From an uncultured Collinsella sp. (GTDB lineage: Bacteria; Actinomycetota; Coriobacteriia; Coriobacteriales; Coriobacteriaceae): DNA of 64,000 nucleotides. Positions 16,404 to 26,145 of the stretch are shown piece by piece. A program made the translations under genes and the position numbers. Position 1 is the first letter of the stretch. The number at the start of each line of letters is the position of its first letter. Location of the stretch: contig UQLF01000006.1 of NCBI GenBank assembly GCA_900541875.1, forward strand, positions 36,022 through 100,021, written 5' to 3'. The notes under the pieces are model-generated. The model was not told where the DNA came from and did no database searches. It saw only the letters and a program-made list of their open reading frames with translations.

Positions 16404-18683
16404 CTAGTGACGCTTGCGGGCGGCCGTTGCCTTGCGGACGGATGTCTTCTTGGTCGGAGCCTTTTCCTCGGCCGGAGCGGCGGAGGAGACCGGAGTCTCC
16501 TTGGCGGGCTCGGGCTTGGCCTTTACCTCGGCTTTGGGCTCCTCTTTGGCAGTAGCGTGCTTAGTTTCTGCCTTGGGAGTTGTGGCCTTTGCCGTGGTCT
16601 TCTTGGCCGTCGTCGTGCGCTTTCGCGTGGTGGTCTTGGCGGCGGGCTTGGCCTCGACGGTTGCCTCAGCCTTGGACTCGGCGGGCGTCTCCTCGACTTT
16701 GGCGGCTGACTTTGCGGCTGCCTTGGTCGTGGCGACCTTCGTGGTCGTCGACTTCGTTGCCGTGGTCTTCTTGGCTGCCGTTGCCTTCTTGGCGGTCGCG
16801 GTCGCCTTCTTAGCAGCGGTCTTTGCCGGAACCTTGGCGGCCGGCTTGGCCTCAGCGACCTCGGTCTTTACCTCGGGAGCAGCCTCGGCTTCGGCGGCTT
16901 TCTTTGCAGTGGCGGTCGTGCGCTTGCGTGTGGGCGTTGCCTTGGCAGCAGTCGTCTTTGCTGCGGCGGTCTTGGTGGCGGCAGCCTTGGTTGTCGTAGC
17001 CTTCTTAGCGGTCGTCTTGCGGGTCGTGGTCTTCTTAGCTGCGGGCTTTGCAGCGGGCTTGACTTCGGCCTCTGCCTCAGGAGCAACCTCAGCCTTCACC
17101 TCAGGCTTGGTCTTTGCGGACTCAGCCTCAACCGGCTTCTCTTCGGCCTTGGGCTCCTCTGCGGCCACCGGCTCAGCAACAGCCTCAGGCTCGTCGACAA
17201 CCGACGCCGGCCTCTCAATCTCCGGATGCATAAAGAAGTACAGGTCCAGATACTTATCGGCCGAGCGCGTCCAGCTAAAGTCCTGGCTCATGGCCTGCGT
17301 GACCAGCTGGTTCCATGCGTCGCGGTTGTCCCAGAACAGACGCGCCGCGCGGAATACCGCATCGCCCATCTCGTCGCCGTTAAAGTTGCTAAACGAGAAG
17401 CCCGTGCCCTCGCCGGTAAACTCGTTGTACGGGATCACGGTGTCCTTCAGGCCGCCGGTCTCGCGCACGATGGGCAGGGTACCGTAGCGCATGGCGATGA
17501 TCTGCGACAGGCCGCAGGGCTCAAACTTCGAAGGCATCAGGAACATGTCGGCGGCAGCATACATGCGCTGCGACAATGCCGGATCGAACTCGATGCGAGC
17601 CGCCATGGTGCCGGGGTACTTGTCCTGGAAGTAGCGCAGGCCGTCCTCGTAGTCGCGGTCGCCGGTGCCCAGCACCGCCACCTGCACGCCGCCGGCCAGG
17701 ATGCGGTCGAGCGCGTACATGACCAGGTCTAGGCCCTTCTGGCGCGTCAGACGCGTGACCATCACCATGAGCGGACGGTCGTCGCGAACCTCGAGCCCCA
17801 GCTCTTCCTGCAGCTTGGCCTTGCATACGGCCTTGCCGGAACGGTCCTCCACGGTGTAGTTGGCGGCAATGCGCTTGTCGGTCGCCGGGTCAAAGCCTGC
17901 GACGTCGATGCCATTTAAAATGCCCTGCAGCGCGTACGAACGCTCGCGCAGAACGCCGTCCAGGCCCTCGCCGAATTCGGACGTCTGGATCTCGTTGGCA
18001 TAGGTGGGGCTCACCGTAGTGATGGCGTCGGCATAGCGCAGGGCGCCCAGCATGTAGTTGATGCTGCAGGCGTCGCAACGCAGCTGCGAGGCGGCCGCGG
18101 GAATATGCGCCACACCCAGGATGTCCTCCATCACGGTGTCGCTAAACTGGCCCTGGAACGCCACGTTGTGGATCGAGAATACGGTCTTAACGCGGTCATA
18201 CAGCGGCAGGCCCTGGTAGAACTCGCGCAAAAACACGGGCGCCAGCGCCGTCTGCCAGTCGTTGCAGTGCAGGATGTCGCACTCAAAGCCGGCCGGCAGG
18301 TGCTGCAGGCTCTCGGTGATGGCCTTGGAGAAGAACGCAAAGCGCTCGCCGTCGTCAAAGAAGCCATACGGATAGTCGCGCGCAAAGTAGCGCTCGTTGT
18401 CGATGAACATATAGGTGACGCCGTCGTGCTCGAGCTTCTCGAGTCCGCAGTACTCGTTGCGCCAGCCCAGGCTCACGTAAAAGTCCGAGAAGTGCTCCAT
18501 CTGCGCCTTGTACTCGTCCTTGATGGTGGCGTACTTGGGCACCATCACGATGACTTCGGCGCCGGCGCGCACAAGTGCCGTAGGCAGCGAGCCCGCCACG
18601 TCGCCCAGGCCACCGGTCTTTACAAACGGCGCGCACTCGGCCGAGGCAAACACGATCTGCATCTTTTTGCTGGAATCAGCCAT
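16404..18683 (-). CDS. glgA: Glycogen synthase with long histone H1-like tail
   Basis: 759 residues. Residues 1-~484 are a full GT5 ADP-glucose glycogen synthase. FVKTGGLGDVAGSLPTAL near 16-33 is the ADP-glucose-binding Lys motif, DILHCNDWQTAL lies near 138, and FEPCGLSQI lies near 385. From about 485 to the end comes a ~275-residue low-complexity tail. It is first acidic (EAVAEPVAAEEPKAEEK), then Lys/Ala/Thr-rich repeats such as KKTTTRKTTAKKATTTKA, and ends KKTSVRKATAARKRH. Such tails are known from histone H1-like proteins and mycobacterial HupB, not as a standard part of GlgA. Start 18683 has AGGGAG upstream. First of the glgA-D-C-P-B minus-strand cluster in map order. Confidence 0.95.
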   Translation of the reverse strand: MADSSKKMQIVFASAECAPFVKTGGLGDVAGSLPTALVRAGAEVIVMVPKYATIKDEYKAQMEHFSDFYVSLGWRNEYCGLEKLEHDGVTYMFIDNERYFARDYPYGFFDDGERFAFFSKAITESLQHLPAGFECDILHCNDWQTALAPVFLREFYQGLPLYDRVKTVFSIHNVAFQGQFSDTVMEDILGVAHIPAAASQLRCDACSINYMLGALRYADAITTVSPTYANEIQTSEFGEGLDGVLRERSYALQGILNGIDVAGFDPATDKRIAANYTVEDRSGKAVCKAKLQEELGLEVRDDRPLMVMVTRLTRQKGLDLVMYALDRILAGGVQVAVLGTGDRDYEDGLRYFQDKYPGTMAARIEFDPALSQRMYAAADMFLMPSKFEPCGLSQIIAMRYGTLPIVRETGGLKDTVIPYNEFTGEGTGFSFSNFNGDEMGDAVFRAARLFWDNRDAWNQLVTQAMSQDFSWTRSADKYLDLYFFMHPEIERPASVVDEPEAVAEPVAAEEPKAEEKPVEAESAKTKPEVKAEVAPEAEAEVKPAAKPAAKKTTTRKTTAKKATTTKAAATKTAAAKTTAAKATPTRKRTTATAKKAAEAEAAPEVKTEVAEAKPAAKVPAKTAAKKATATAKKATAAKKTTATKSTTTKVATTKAAAKSAAKVEETPAESKAEATVEAKPAAKTTTRKRTTTAKKTTAKATTPKAETKHATAKEEPKAEVKAKPEPAKETPVSSAAPAEEKAPTKKTSVRKATAARKRH

Positions 18684-18772
18684 ATTGTCTCCCTGTTGCA
18701 ATTCGAGAATAGCCGCCTGGCGCAAACCGGGCGGCTATTCTACGTGTTACGAGCGATGTTGCGGTGCCAAAG

Positions 18773-19900
18773 CTAGCTCGCGTTGGTGATATCAGAAGTT
18801 AATGGGGCCTTTCCCAGCACCAGGATGTTCTCGGGCGTGCCGCGAAGCTCGGTGTTGGTGGGAACCACGTTGTTCTTGTCCAGGATGGCATTCTCAACGC
18901 GGGCGCCGCTCTTGATGACGCAGCTCTGGTTGATGATCGAGTTGGTCACCGAGGCGCCTTCCTCGACCACGACGCCGCGCGACAGGATCGAGTTGCGCAC
19001 GGTGCCCTTGATGATGCAGCCGGCCGAGATGATCGAGTTGCAGGCGTGGCTGCCGGTCGCGTAACGCGAAGGCGGCACGTCGTGGGCTTTGGTCAGGATC
19101 GGGCGCTCGGGGTCAAAGAGCTGGTCGGCCACGGTCTGGTCGAGCAGGTCCATGCTGCGGCGATACAGCGACTTCTCGCTAAACACGCCCACGACTTCGC
19201 CCTTGTACTCGTAGCTGCACACGTCGATGTTGCCAAAGTCGCCCTGGAGTGCCTCGAGCAGGTCCAGATAGTCGGCGGCCTGGTAGTGGTCGATGATCTC
19301 GAGCAGCGTCTCGCGGTTGACGATGCAGCAGTCCATAGACGCGTTGTCGCCGTACACGACGCCGGCGCTCACGCCCGTCAGGCGGCCGTTCTCGTTGATC
19401 TGCAGTTTGGTCTCGTCATCGACGTTGTGCGTGGCCTTGCAGTACACCACGGTCATCTGGGCACCGGAGTTCTCGTGCGCGTCGATGATGGTGTTGAGGT
19501 CCATGTTAAAGATGATGTTGGTGCCCATCATCACAACATAGGGCTTGTCCGAGCGCTGGAACAGCGTCTTGTTGGAGATGATGTCGCGCAGCAGGAAGCG
19601 CATGCCGCCTTTGGTGGTGCCATACGCGTTGCCGGGCACCATGAACAGGCCGCCCTTCTTGCGGTCCAGGCCCCAGTCCTTGCCCGAGCCCACGTGGTCG
19701 ATCAGCGAGCGGTAGTTGCCCGGCATGACGACGCCGACGGTCTTAATGCCGGCATTCATCATGTTGGACAGCGGGAAATCGATCAGGCGGTAGCGGCCCA
19801 GAAACGGAACGGACGCGATGGGGCGATCCTTGAGCAGCACGCTGCCGTAGGTCGAAGAGTAGTTAGCGGTGATATAACCGATGGCCTTGCGATTGATCAT
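18773..19900 (-). CDS. glgD: Glucose-1-phosphate adenylyltransferase, GlgD-type subunit
   Basis: 375 residues. Nucleotidyltransferase fold followed by left-handed beta-helix repeats (TNSIINQSCVIKSGARVENA). The N-terminus (MINRKAIGYITANYS) lacks the GGxGxRL nucleotide-binding loop seen in the neighbouring glgC. That is the mark of GlgD, which partners GlgC in Firmicutes-type heteromers. The start at 19900 lies 4 nt past the glgC stop; its AAGGGGG site is inside the end of glgC, implying coupling. An in-frame ATG at 19939 would overlap glgC and has no better site. Confidence 0.92.
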   Translation of the reverse strand: MINRKAIGYITANYSSTYGSVLLKDRPIASVPFLGRYRLIDFPLSNMMNAGIKTVGVVMPGNYRSLIDHVGSGKDWGLDRKKGGLFMVPGNAYGTTKGGMRFLLRDIISNKTLFQRSDKPYVVMMGTNIIFNMDLNTIIDAHENSGAQMTVVYCKATHNVDDETKLQINENGRLTGVSAGVVYGDNASMDCCIVNRETLLEIIDHYQAADYLDLLEALQGDFGNIDVCSYEYKGEVVGVFSEKSLYRRSMDLLDQTVADQLFDPERPILTKAHDVPPSRYATGSHACNSIISAGCIIKGTVRNSILSRGVVVEEGASVTNSIINQSCVIKSGARVENAILDKNNVVPTNTELRGTPENILVLGKAPLTSDITNAS

Positions 19901-19904
19901 CGGA

Positions 19905-21053
19905 TCATTCCCCCTTCCCGATAACGACGTCATTTCCAACGACGGCCGTATCCTTGGTGGTATCGACAGAGCCGAGCTTCACGCCCTCTTCGACCGTGGA
20001 GTTCTCGCCCAAAATAGCGCGGCAGATGTGCGCGCCGCTCTTAACGTGCGCACCCGGCAGCAGCACGGAGTCCTCGACCACGGCTCGCTCCTCGATGATG
20101 ACATCGGTCGAAAGGATCGAGTGGCGAGCGGTGCCGTAGATCTTGCAGCCGTTGGAGACCAGGCAGTCGTCCAGGCGGCCGTCCGGGCCAATGTAGTGCG
20201 GCGGACGCGTGGTGATGTTGGACATGATGGGGAAGTGCTTGTCAAACAGATCGAACTCGGGGTTGTTGCCCAACAGGTCCATCGAGGTCTCGTGGAAGCT
20301 GGCGATGGTGCCGACGTCCTTCCAAAAGCCGTGGAACTCGTAGCTGTACAGGCGCTTGCCCTCGCCGAGCAGTTTGGGGATGATGTCCTTGCCAAAGTCG
20401 TGGCTCGAGCGCTGGTCCAGAGCGTCCTCCTCGAGCGCCTCGATCAGCACGTCGGCCGAGAAGATGTAGATGCCCATGGACGCGAGATTCGAATCGGGCT
20501 TATCGGGCTTCTCGGTGAACTTGATGATGCGGCCGTCCTCGGGGTCGGTGGTCAGGATGCCAAAGCGGCTGGCCTCCTCCCAAGGCACGGGCATAACGCT
20601 CACCGTAAGGTCGGCGTTGTTCTCAATGTGCGTCTTGAGCATCTTGCGGTAGTCCATGCGATACAGGTGATCGCCCGAAAGAATCAGGACGTACTTGGGG
20701 TCGTTGGCCTTGATGTAGTCCAGGTTCTGCGTAATGGCGTCGGCCGTGCCCGCATACCAGGCGCCGCCGGTCTGCGTCTCGTACGGCGGCAGGATCGACA
20801 CGCCACCGTCGCGGCTGTCCAGATCCCACGCCTCGCCGGAGCCCACATAGGCATGCAGCAGGTAGGGGCGATACTGCGTCAGAACGCCCACCGTGTCGAT
20901 ACCCGAGTTGGAGCAGTTGGACAGCGAAAAGTCGATAATGCGGAACTTACCACCAAAGCTAACCGCCGGCTTAGCGATCTTTTGGGTGAGTGCCCCCAAT
21001 CGGCTGCCCTGTCCTCCTGCGAGGAGCATCGCGATGCATTCTTTCTTACTCAT
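19905..21053 (-). CDS. glgC: Glucose-1-phosphate adenylyltransferase, catalytic subunit
   Basis: 382 residues. It makes ADP-glucose, the committed step of glycogen synthesis. LAGGQGSRLGALTQKIAKPA near 11-30 is the nucleotide-binding loop and metal site; LSGDHLYRMDY and FTEKPDKPDSN are substrate motifs, followed by C-terminal beta-helix repeats. AGAAGGAGA precedes the ATG. It is immediately followed by glgD, which probably forms a GlgC/GlgD complex. Confidence 0.96.
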   Translation of the reverse strand: MSKKECIAMLLAGGQGSRLGALTQKIAKPAVSFGGKFRIIDFSLSNCSNSGIDTVGVLTQYRPYLLHAYVGSGEAWDLDSRDGGVSILPPYETQTGGAWYAGTADAITQNLDYIKANDPKYVLILSGDHLYRMDYRKMLKTHIENNADLTVSVMPVPWEEASRFGILTTDPEDGRIIKFTEKPDKPDSNLASMGIYIFSADVLIEALEEDALDQRSSHDFGKDIIPKLLGEGKRLYSYEFHGFWKDVGTIASFHETSMDLLGNNPEFDLFDKHFPIMSNITTRPPHYIGPDGRLDDCLVSNGCKIYGTARHSILSTDVIIEERAVVEDSVLLPGAHVKSGAHICRAILGENSTVEEGVKLGSVDTTKDTAVVGNDVVIGKGE

Positions 21054-21161
21054 CGATTTCTCCTTCTGTCATCGATGTTCTTAAACCCATTAGCGACGGG
21101 CGCGGCGCTCGGTCGCGCCCGTCGAGTAATGCCGTGCTGGCATAAGGGAGCTCACGCGCCT

Positions 21162-23588
21162 TTACGCGTGCCAGATCTCGTCGCGGTACTCGCGAATGGT
21201 GCGGTCGCTCGAGAACCAGCCGCTCGAGGCGGTGTTGAGCAGCGCCTTGCGGTTCCAGGTCTCCTGGTCGCCGTAGCTGCCGGTGAGTTTCTCCCACGCA
21301 TCCACGTAGCTGCGGAAGTCTGCCATGACTAGGTCGGGGTCGTTGTTGTTCATGAGCTCGTTGTAGATGCTCTCGAAGTTGCCCGAAAGACCCGCAAAGG
21401 TGTTGTCCTTGAGCTCGTCCATCACGCGGCCCAGACGCTCGCGATCGTTGTTGAGGGTATCCCACGCAAAGTAGCTGTTGGATGCCCAGAGCTGGTCGAC
21501 CTCGGGAGCGGTCAGGCCAAAGATGGCCTCGTTCTCGCGGCCGGCCAGGTCTGCGATCTCGATGTTGGCGCCGTCGAGGGTGCCCAGCGTAATGGCGCCG
21601 TTCATCATGAGCTTCATGTTGGACGTGCCCGAGGCCTCCTTACCGGCCGTGGAGATCTGCTCCGAGATCTCGGCGGCGGGGTAGATAAGCTGGGCGTTGC
21701 TCACGCGGAAGTTGGGGATAAAGCAGACCTTCATGACCTCGTTCACGCGGGCGTCGTTGTTGATGACCTCGGCGACGGAGTTGATCAGGCGGATGGTCTC
21801 CTTGGCAAAGGTGTAGCTCGAGGCAGCCTTGCCGCTAAAGATGAAGGTCGTCGGCGTCACGTGGAAGTTGGGATCGGCGATGCGACGGTTGTAGATGTCC
21901 ATCACCTTCATGATGTTCATGAGCTGGCGCTTGTAGGCATGGAAGCGCTTCACCTGGACATCGAAGACGGTGTTGGGGTCGATGACCAGACCGGTCTCGG
22001 CCTTAACGTAGGCGGCCAGACGCTCCTTGTTGGCGCGCTTGGAGGCGCCCACGGCCTTCAGGAACTCGGCGTCGTTCTGGAACTCCTTGAGCTTCTCCAA
22101 CTCAAAGGCGTCCTTCAGCCAGCCATCGCCAATGGCCTCGGTCACGAGCTTGGCATAGGTGGGGTTGGCCTCGGCAAAGAAACGACGGTGTGAGATGCCG
22201 TTGGTCTTGTTGTTGAACTTCTCGGGCGTCAGGGCGTAGAAGTCCTTGAGCACGATGTTCTTGATGATGTCGGAGTGGATCTTGGCCACGCCGTTGACGC
22301 TATGGCTGCAGATCACAGACAAGTTGGCCATGCGAATCTCGCCGTCCCACAGAATGGCAGTCTGGCGCAGACGCTCCTGCCAGCCCTCCTGCGTGGTGTC
22401 GAACGACTCGTGCCAACGACGGCTGATCTCGTCGATGATCTGGTACACGCGGGGGAGGAGCTTGGAGAACGTGCCGATGGGCCACTTCTCCAGAGCCTCG
22501 GGCAGGATGGTGTGGTTGGTGTAGCTCACGACCTGCGTCACGATATTCCAGGCGTCGTCCCACTCGAGCTTCTTCTCATCGATCAGGATGCGCATGAGCT
22601 CGGGGCCGCACATGGCGGGGTGCGTGTCGTTGGTGTGGATGGCCACAAACTGCGGCAGCAGCTCCCAGTTCGCGCCGTGCTCCTTCTCAAAGGTGTCGAG
22701 CAGGCTGTAGATGCCGGCTGATACAAACAGGTACTCCTGCTTCAGGCGCAGCAGACGGCCGTGCTCGCCGGCGTCGTTGGGGTAGAGGATGGCGCTGATG
22801 GCCTCGGCCTCGGCGCGCTCGGCATCGGCCAGGGCGTAGTCGCCGCGGTTGAAGGCCTCAAGGTCGAAGTGCTCCTCGACCGGCTCGGCGGCCCAGACGC
22901 GCAGCTTGTTGACGGTCTCGCCGGCATAGCCCACCACGGGGATGTCGTAGGGGACAGCCAGGATGTCCTGCGTGTCCACCGTGCGGTAGAACGTGCGGCC
23001 GTTCTCTTCAAAGCCCTCGACGTGGCCACCAAACTTGATGGTCACGGCCTTGTCCTGACGGCGGACCTCCCAGGGATAGCCGTGGGTGAGCCACTCGTCG
23101 GTGGCCTCGACCTGGCTGCCGTTGACGATCTCCTGCTTAAACAGGCCGTAGCGGTAGCGCATGCCGTTGCCGTAGCCGGCAATGCCCTCGGCTGCCATGG
23201 AATCTAGGAAGCATGCCGCCAGACGGCCCAGGCCACCGTTTCCCAGCGCCGGATCGGGCTCCTGGTTCTCGATGACGGACAGGTCGAAGCCCATGTCGTC
23301 TAGTGCCTCGGCGACCATGTCGCGCACGCCAAAGTTGAGCAGGTAGTTGTCGAGCAGGCGGCCGATCAAAAACTCGATCGAGAAGTAGTACACGCGCTTC
23401 TTGCCCTCGGCGGCCGCACGGGCGTCGCTCTTGGTGGCAACGGTGCGGGCCTTCTCGGCCACGAGCTTGGCCAGGGCGTTAAAGCGGTCGAGGTCGCTGG
23501 CGGTCTCGACGCTCTTGCCGCTGATGCTCATGACGGCATCGCGATAGAGCTCGGTAAACTCCTGCTTGTTGTCGAAGATCCTATTCAT
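21162..23588 (-). CDS. glgP: Glycogen/maltodextrin phosphorylase
   Basis: 808 residues, normal for the family. It releases glucose-1-phosphate from alpha-1,4-glucan ends. DPALGNGGLGRLAACFLDSMA near 105-125 and EASGTSNMKLMMNGAITLGTLDGANIE near 643-669 (pyridoxal phosphate Lys in NMK) identify it. Gly-rich AAAGGAACG precedes the start. It lies between glgB (94 bp upstream) and glgC (108 bp downstream) on the same strand, so synthesis and breakdown genes share one cluster. Confidence 0.97.
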   Translation of the reverse strand: MNRIFDNKQEFTELYRDAVMSISGKSVETASDLDRFNALAKLVAEKARTVATKSDARAAAEGKKRVYYFSIEFLIGRLLDNYLLNFGVRDMVAEALDDMGFDLSVIENQEPDPALGNGGLGRLAACFLDSMAAEGIAGYGNGMRYRYGLFKQEIVNGSQVEATDEWLTHGYPWEVRRQDKAVTIKFGGHVEGFEENGRTFYRTVDTQDILAVPYDIPVVGYAGETVNKLRVWAAEPVEEHFDLEAFNRGDYALADAERAEAEAISAILYPNDAGEHGRLLRLKQEYLFVSAGIYSLLDTFEKEHGANWELLPQFVAIHTNDTHPAMCGPELMRILIDEKKLEWDDAWNIVTQVVSYTNHTILPEALEKWPIGTFSKLLPRVYQIIDEISRRWHESFDTTQEGWQERLRQTAILWDGEIRMANLSVICSHSVNGVAKIHSDIIKNIVLKDFYALTPEKFNNKTNGISHRRFFAEANPTYAKLVTEAIGDGWLKDAFELEKLKEFQNDAEFLKAVGASKRANKERLAAYVKAETGLVIDPNTVFDVQVKRFHAYKRQLMNIMKVMDIYNRRIADPNFHVTPTTFIFSGKAASSYTFAKETIRLINSVAEVINNDARVNEVMKVCFIPNFRVSNAQLIYPAAEISEQISTAGKEASGTSNMKLMMNGAITLGTLDGANIEIADLAGRENEAIFGLTAPEVDQLWASNSYFAWDTLNNDRERLGRVMDELKDNTFAGLSGNFESIYNELMNNNDPDLVMADFRSYVDAWEKLTGSYGDQETWNRKALLNTASSGWFSSDRTIREYRDEIWHA

Positions 23589-23682
23589 ACGTTCCTTTCC
23601 CCCGGGGATGTTTCTCCCGGAACGGTTATGACTTGTATCCTACGCCCCTGCGGGGCGGGTAATTACAGTGGTAACGGCTTTG

Positions 23683-25944
23683 TTACGCTTTCTTGGCAGG
23701 AGCCTTAACAGCGGCTGCCTTGGCCTTGGGGGCAGCCTTTTTGGTGGCTGCCTTCTTGGCCGTGGTGGACTTGGCCGTGGTCTTGGCGGCAGACTTGGCA
23801 GCCTTCGCCTTAGCCGGAGCCTTCTTAGCAGCCGCGGTCTTGGGCTTCACCGAGGATGTACGCTTGCGCGTCGCCTTCTTGGGCTCCTCGACCACGGGCG
23901 GCTTATAGCTGCTGGGACCGCGGCGCTTAAGCACCACACCTGCCAGACCGGGAACCTTGATCTCGATGGAGTCCATCTGCCCGTTCCAGGGATAGGGCTC
24001 GCTCGAGCAGGTGTAAGGCTCCTCACCGGCGTATCCGCTGCCGCCGAACTCGGGACGGTCGGAATCGAAGATGACCTCCCAGTCACCCTCGCGCGGCACG
24101 CCCACGCGGAAGCTCTCGTAGCTCGCCGGATCAAAGTTGATCAGAATCACCAGGTCGTCATCGACGTCCTCGCCCTGACGCACAAAGCTCACGATGGACT
24201 GCTTGGAGTTGTCCGCGTCGATCCAGGTAAAGCCGTCGTCGGTGTAGCCGCGCTCATACAGGGCGGGCTCGGCAGTGTACAGGTGGTTGAGCGCCTTAAT
24301 GAACGCCTGATGATGACGGTGGGTCTCGTACTCCTCGGTCAAGAACCACTGAATGGACTCGTAGTAGCGCCACTCAATAAACTGGCCGATCTCGTTGCCC
24401 ATAAAGTTGAGCTTGGCACCGGGGTGCGTCATCTGGTAGAAGGCCAGCGTTCGCAGACCGGCAAACTGGCGCCACCAGTCGCCCGGCATGCGACCGATCA
24501 GCGAGCACTTGCCGTGAACGACCTCGTCGTGGCTCAGCGGGCAAATGAAGTTCTCGGTAAAGGCGTACATGATGGAGAACGTGAGCAGGCCGTGGTTGCC
24601 GGGGCGCCATGGAAAATCGGTCTGCATGTAATGCAGGGTGTCGTTCATCCAGCCCATGTCCCACTTGTAGTGGAAGCCCAGGCCGCCGTCCTGCGGCGGA
24701 TAGGTCACGAGCGGCCACGCGGTGGACTCTTCGGCCATCATCATCACGTCGGGGTAGTGCGCCTCTACGGCGCAGTTGACCTGGCAGATAAACGCGCTGG
24801 CGTCCAGGTCCTCCTCGGTACCGTACTTGTTGAACTTCTTCTGGCCGAGATCGTCGATGCCAAAGTTGAGGTACAGCATACTGGACACGCCGTCCATGCG
24901 AATGCCGTCTACGTGGAAGTTCTCGAGCCAATACAGCACGTTAGAGACCAGGAAGGAGCGGACCTCGCCGCGGGCGAAGTCGAACTTATGCGTGCCCCAG
25001 TTGGGGTGAATCTCGTGCTCAAACAGCATGTGGCCGTTAAAGGTGGCAAGGCCGTGGGAGTCGGCACAAAAGCCGCCGGGCACCCAGTCCATGATCACGC
25101 CGATGCCCGCCTCGTGGCACGCATCGATAAAGTGCATGAGCTGCTGCGGGTTACCGTAGCGCGACGTGGCAGCATAGTAACCGGTCGTCTGGTAGCCCCA
25201 GGAGCCATCAAAGGGATGCTCCATGAGCGGCATGACCTCGATATGCGTGTAGCCCATGTCGCGCACGTAGTCCACGAGCTCGACCGACAGGTCGTCGTAG
25301 GTGTAAAACTCGCCGCGCTGCGCAGGGAAGGGATCCATGGGGCCGGGGTAGTTGCCGTATTCGTCGGGCTCTCCCTGCGGCGCGTCACCGTGGCGCTTCC
25401 ACGAGCCAATATGCACCTCGTAGATGTTAAGCGGCTGCGACATGTGGTTGTGGCCGGCGCGGCGCTTGAGCCACGCGGCGTCATTCCACTTGTAGCCATC
25501 GAGGGTCCACAGCACGCTCGCGGTACCCGGAGGGCACTCGGCCTTAAAGGCATACGGATCGGCCTTGTAGAGCTTCTCGCCCTCGTTGGTTTCGATAAGG
25601 TACTTATAGAGCTGGCCCTGCTCGGCGCCAGGAATAAAGCCTTCCCAAATAGCGCTCGTATGCACGGGCACCAGCGGGTTGGCTCGTTCATCCCAGTCGT
25701 TAAATTCGCCAATGACATGGACACTCTTTACATCGGGCGCCCAAACGCAAAAGCGCCAGCCGCGCGTACGGTTCTGCGTGTCGGGATGCGCGCCCATCTT
25801 TTCCCAGCTGCGCTCCCACATACCAATGCCAAACAGGTAGACATCGTCCTTGGAGAGCTCCGGTGCGTGTGGAGCCGGTTTGCGGGTTGCGGGCTTTTTA
25901 GCCGTTGGCTTTAGCTTTGTATCGCTCACGTTTGATCCCATCAT
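23683..25944 (-). CDS. glgB: 1,4-alpha-glucan branching enzyme with Lys/Ala-rich tail
   Basis: 753 residues from the chosen start. A basic N-terminal stretch (LKPTAKKPATRKPAP) is followed by a CBM48 domain and a GH13 barrel with GIRMDGVSSM near 347 (nucleophile), MMAEESTAWP near 402 and LSHDEVVHGK near 470, then the all-beta C domain. The last ~68 residues are Lys/Ala/Thr-rich (KSAAKTTAKSTTAKKAATKK), the same composition as the GlgA tail. The start is uncertain: tandem ATGs at 25944 and 25941, or GTG at 25929, all with weak ribosome binding sites. Confidence 0.94.
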   Translation of the reverse strand: MMGSNVSDTKLKPTAKKPATRKPAPHAPELSKDDVYLFGIGMWERSWEKMGAHPDTQNRTRGWRFCVWAPDVKSVHVIGEFNDWDERANPLVPVHTSAIWEGFIPGAEQGQLYKYLIETNEGEKLYKADPYAFKAECPPGTASVLWTLDGYKWNDAAWLKRRAGHNHMSQPLNIYEVHIGSWKRHGDAPQGEPDEYGNYPGPMDPFPAQRGEFYTYDDLSVELVDYVRDMGYTHIEVMPLMEHPFDGSWGYQTTGYYAATSRYGNPQQLMHFIDACHEAGIGVIMDWVPGGFCADSHGLATFNGHMLFEHEIHPNWGTHKFDFARGEVRSFLVSNVLYWLENFHVDGIRMDGVSSMLYLNFGIDDLGQKKFNKYGTEEDLDASAFICQVNCAVEAHYPDVMMMAEESTAWPLVTYPPQDGGLGFHYKWDMGWMNDTLHYMQTDFPWRPGNHGLLTFSIMYAFTENFICPLSHDEVVHGKCSLIGRMPGDWWRQFAGLRTLAFYQMTHPGAKLNFMGNEIGQFIEWRYYESIQWFLTEEYETHRHHQAFIKALNHLYTAEPALYERGYTDDGFTWIDADNSKQSIVSFVRQGEDVDDDLVILINFDPASYESFRVGVPREGDWEVIFDSDRPEFGGSGYAGEEPYTCSSEPYPWNGQMDSIEIKVPGLAGVVLKRRGPSSYKPPVVEEPKKATRKRTSSVKPKTAAAKKAPAKAKAAKSAAKTTAKSTTAKKAATKKAAPKAKAAAVKAPAKKA

Positions 25945-26145
25945 GACGCGGCAGCGTGTTGCCTTGGTGACTAGATGCGAAAGGTCCAAGGCTGCACGAA
26001 TCGAAGGGACGGCGAAGTTTCTGTGATTCGTTCCACCTCGCGTGCTCGGTGGAACTTTCGGCAGAAACTACGATAACACCTGTGCGTTAGTTTTATGGAC
26101 GAAAGCGGATTTGCGGGGGCGTTTAATCGGTAAGCGACATGTTTA

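Noticed and set aside
16414..17487. 357-codon hydrophobic-looking frame antisense to the glgA tail
   Set aside because: The Ala/Val-rich product is the reverse reading of the Lys/Ala/Thr repeats, not a real membrane protein.
23668..25914. 748-codon frame antisense to glgB
   Set aside because: Shadow of the GC-rich glgB gene; no ribosome binding site or domain.
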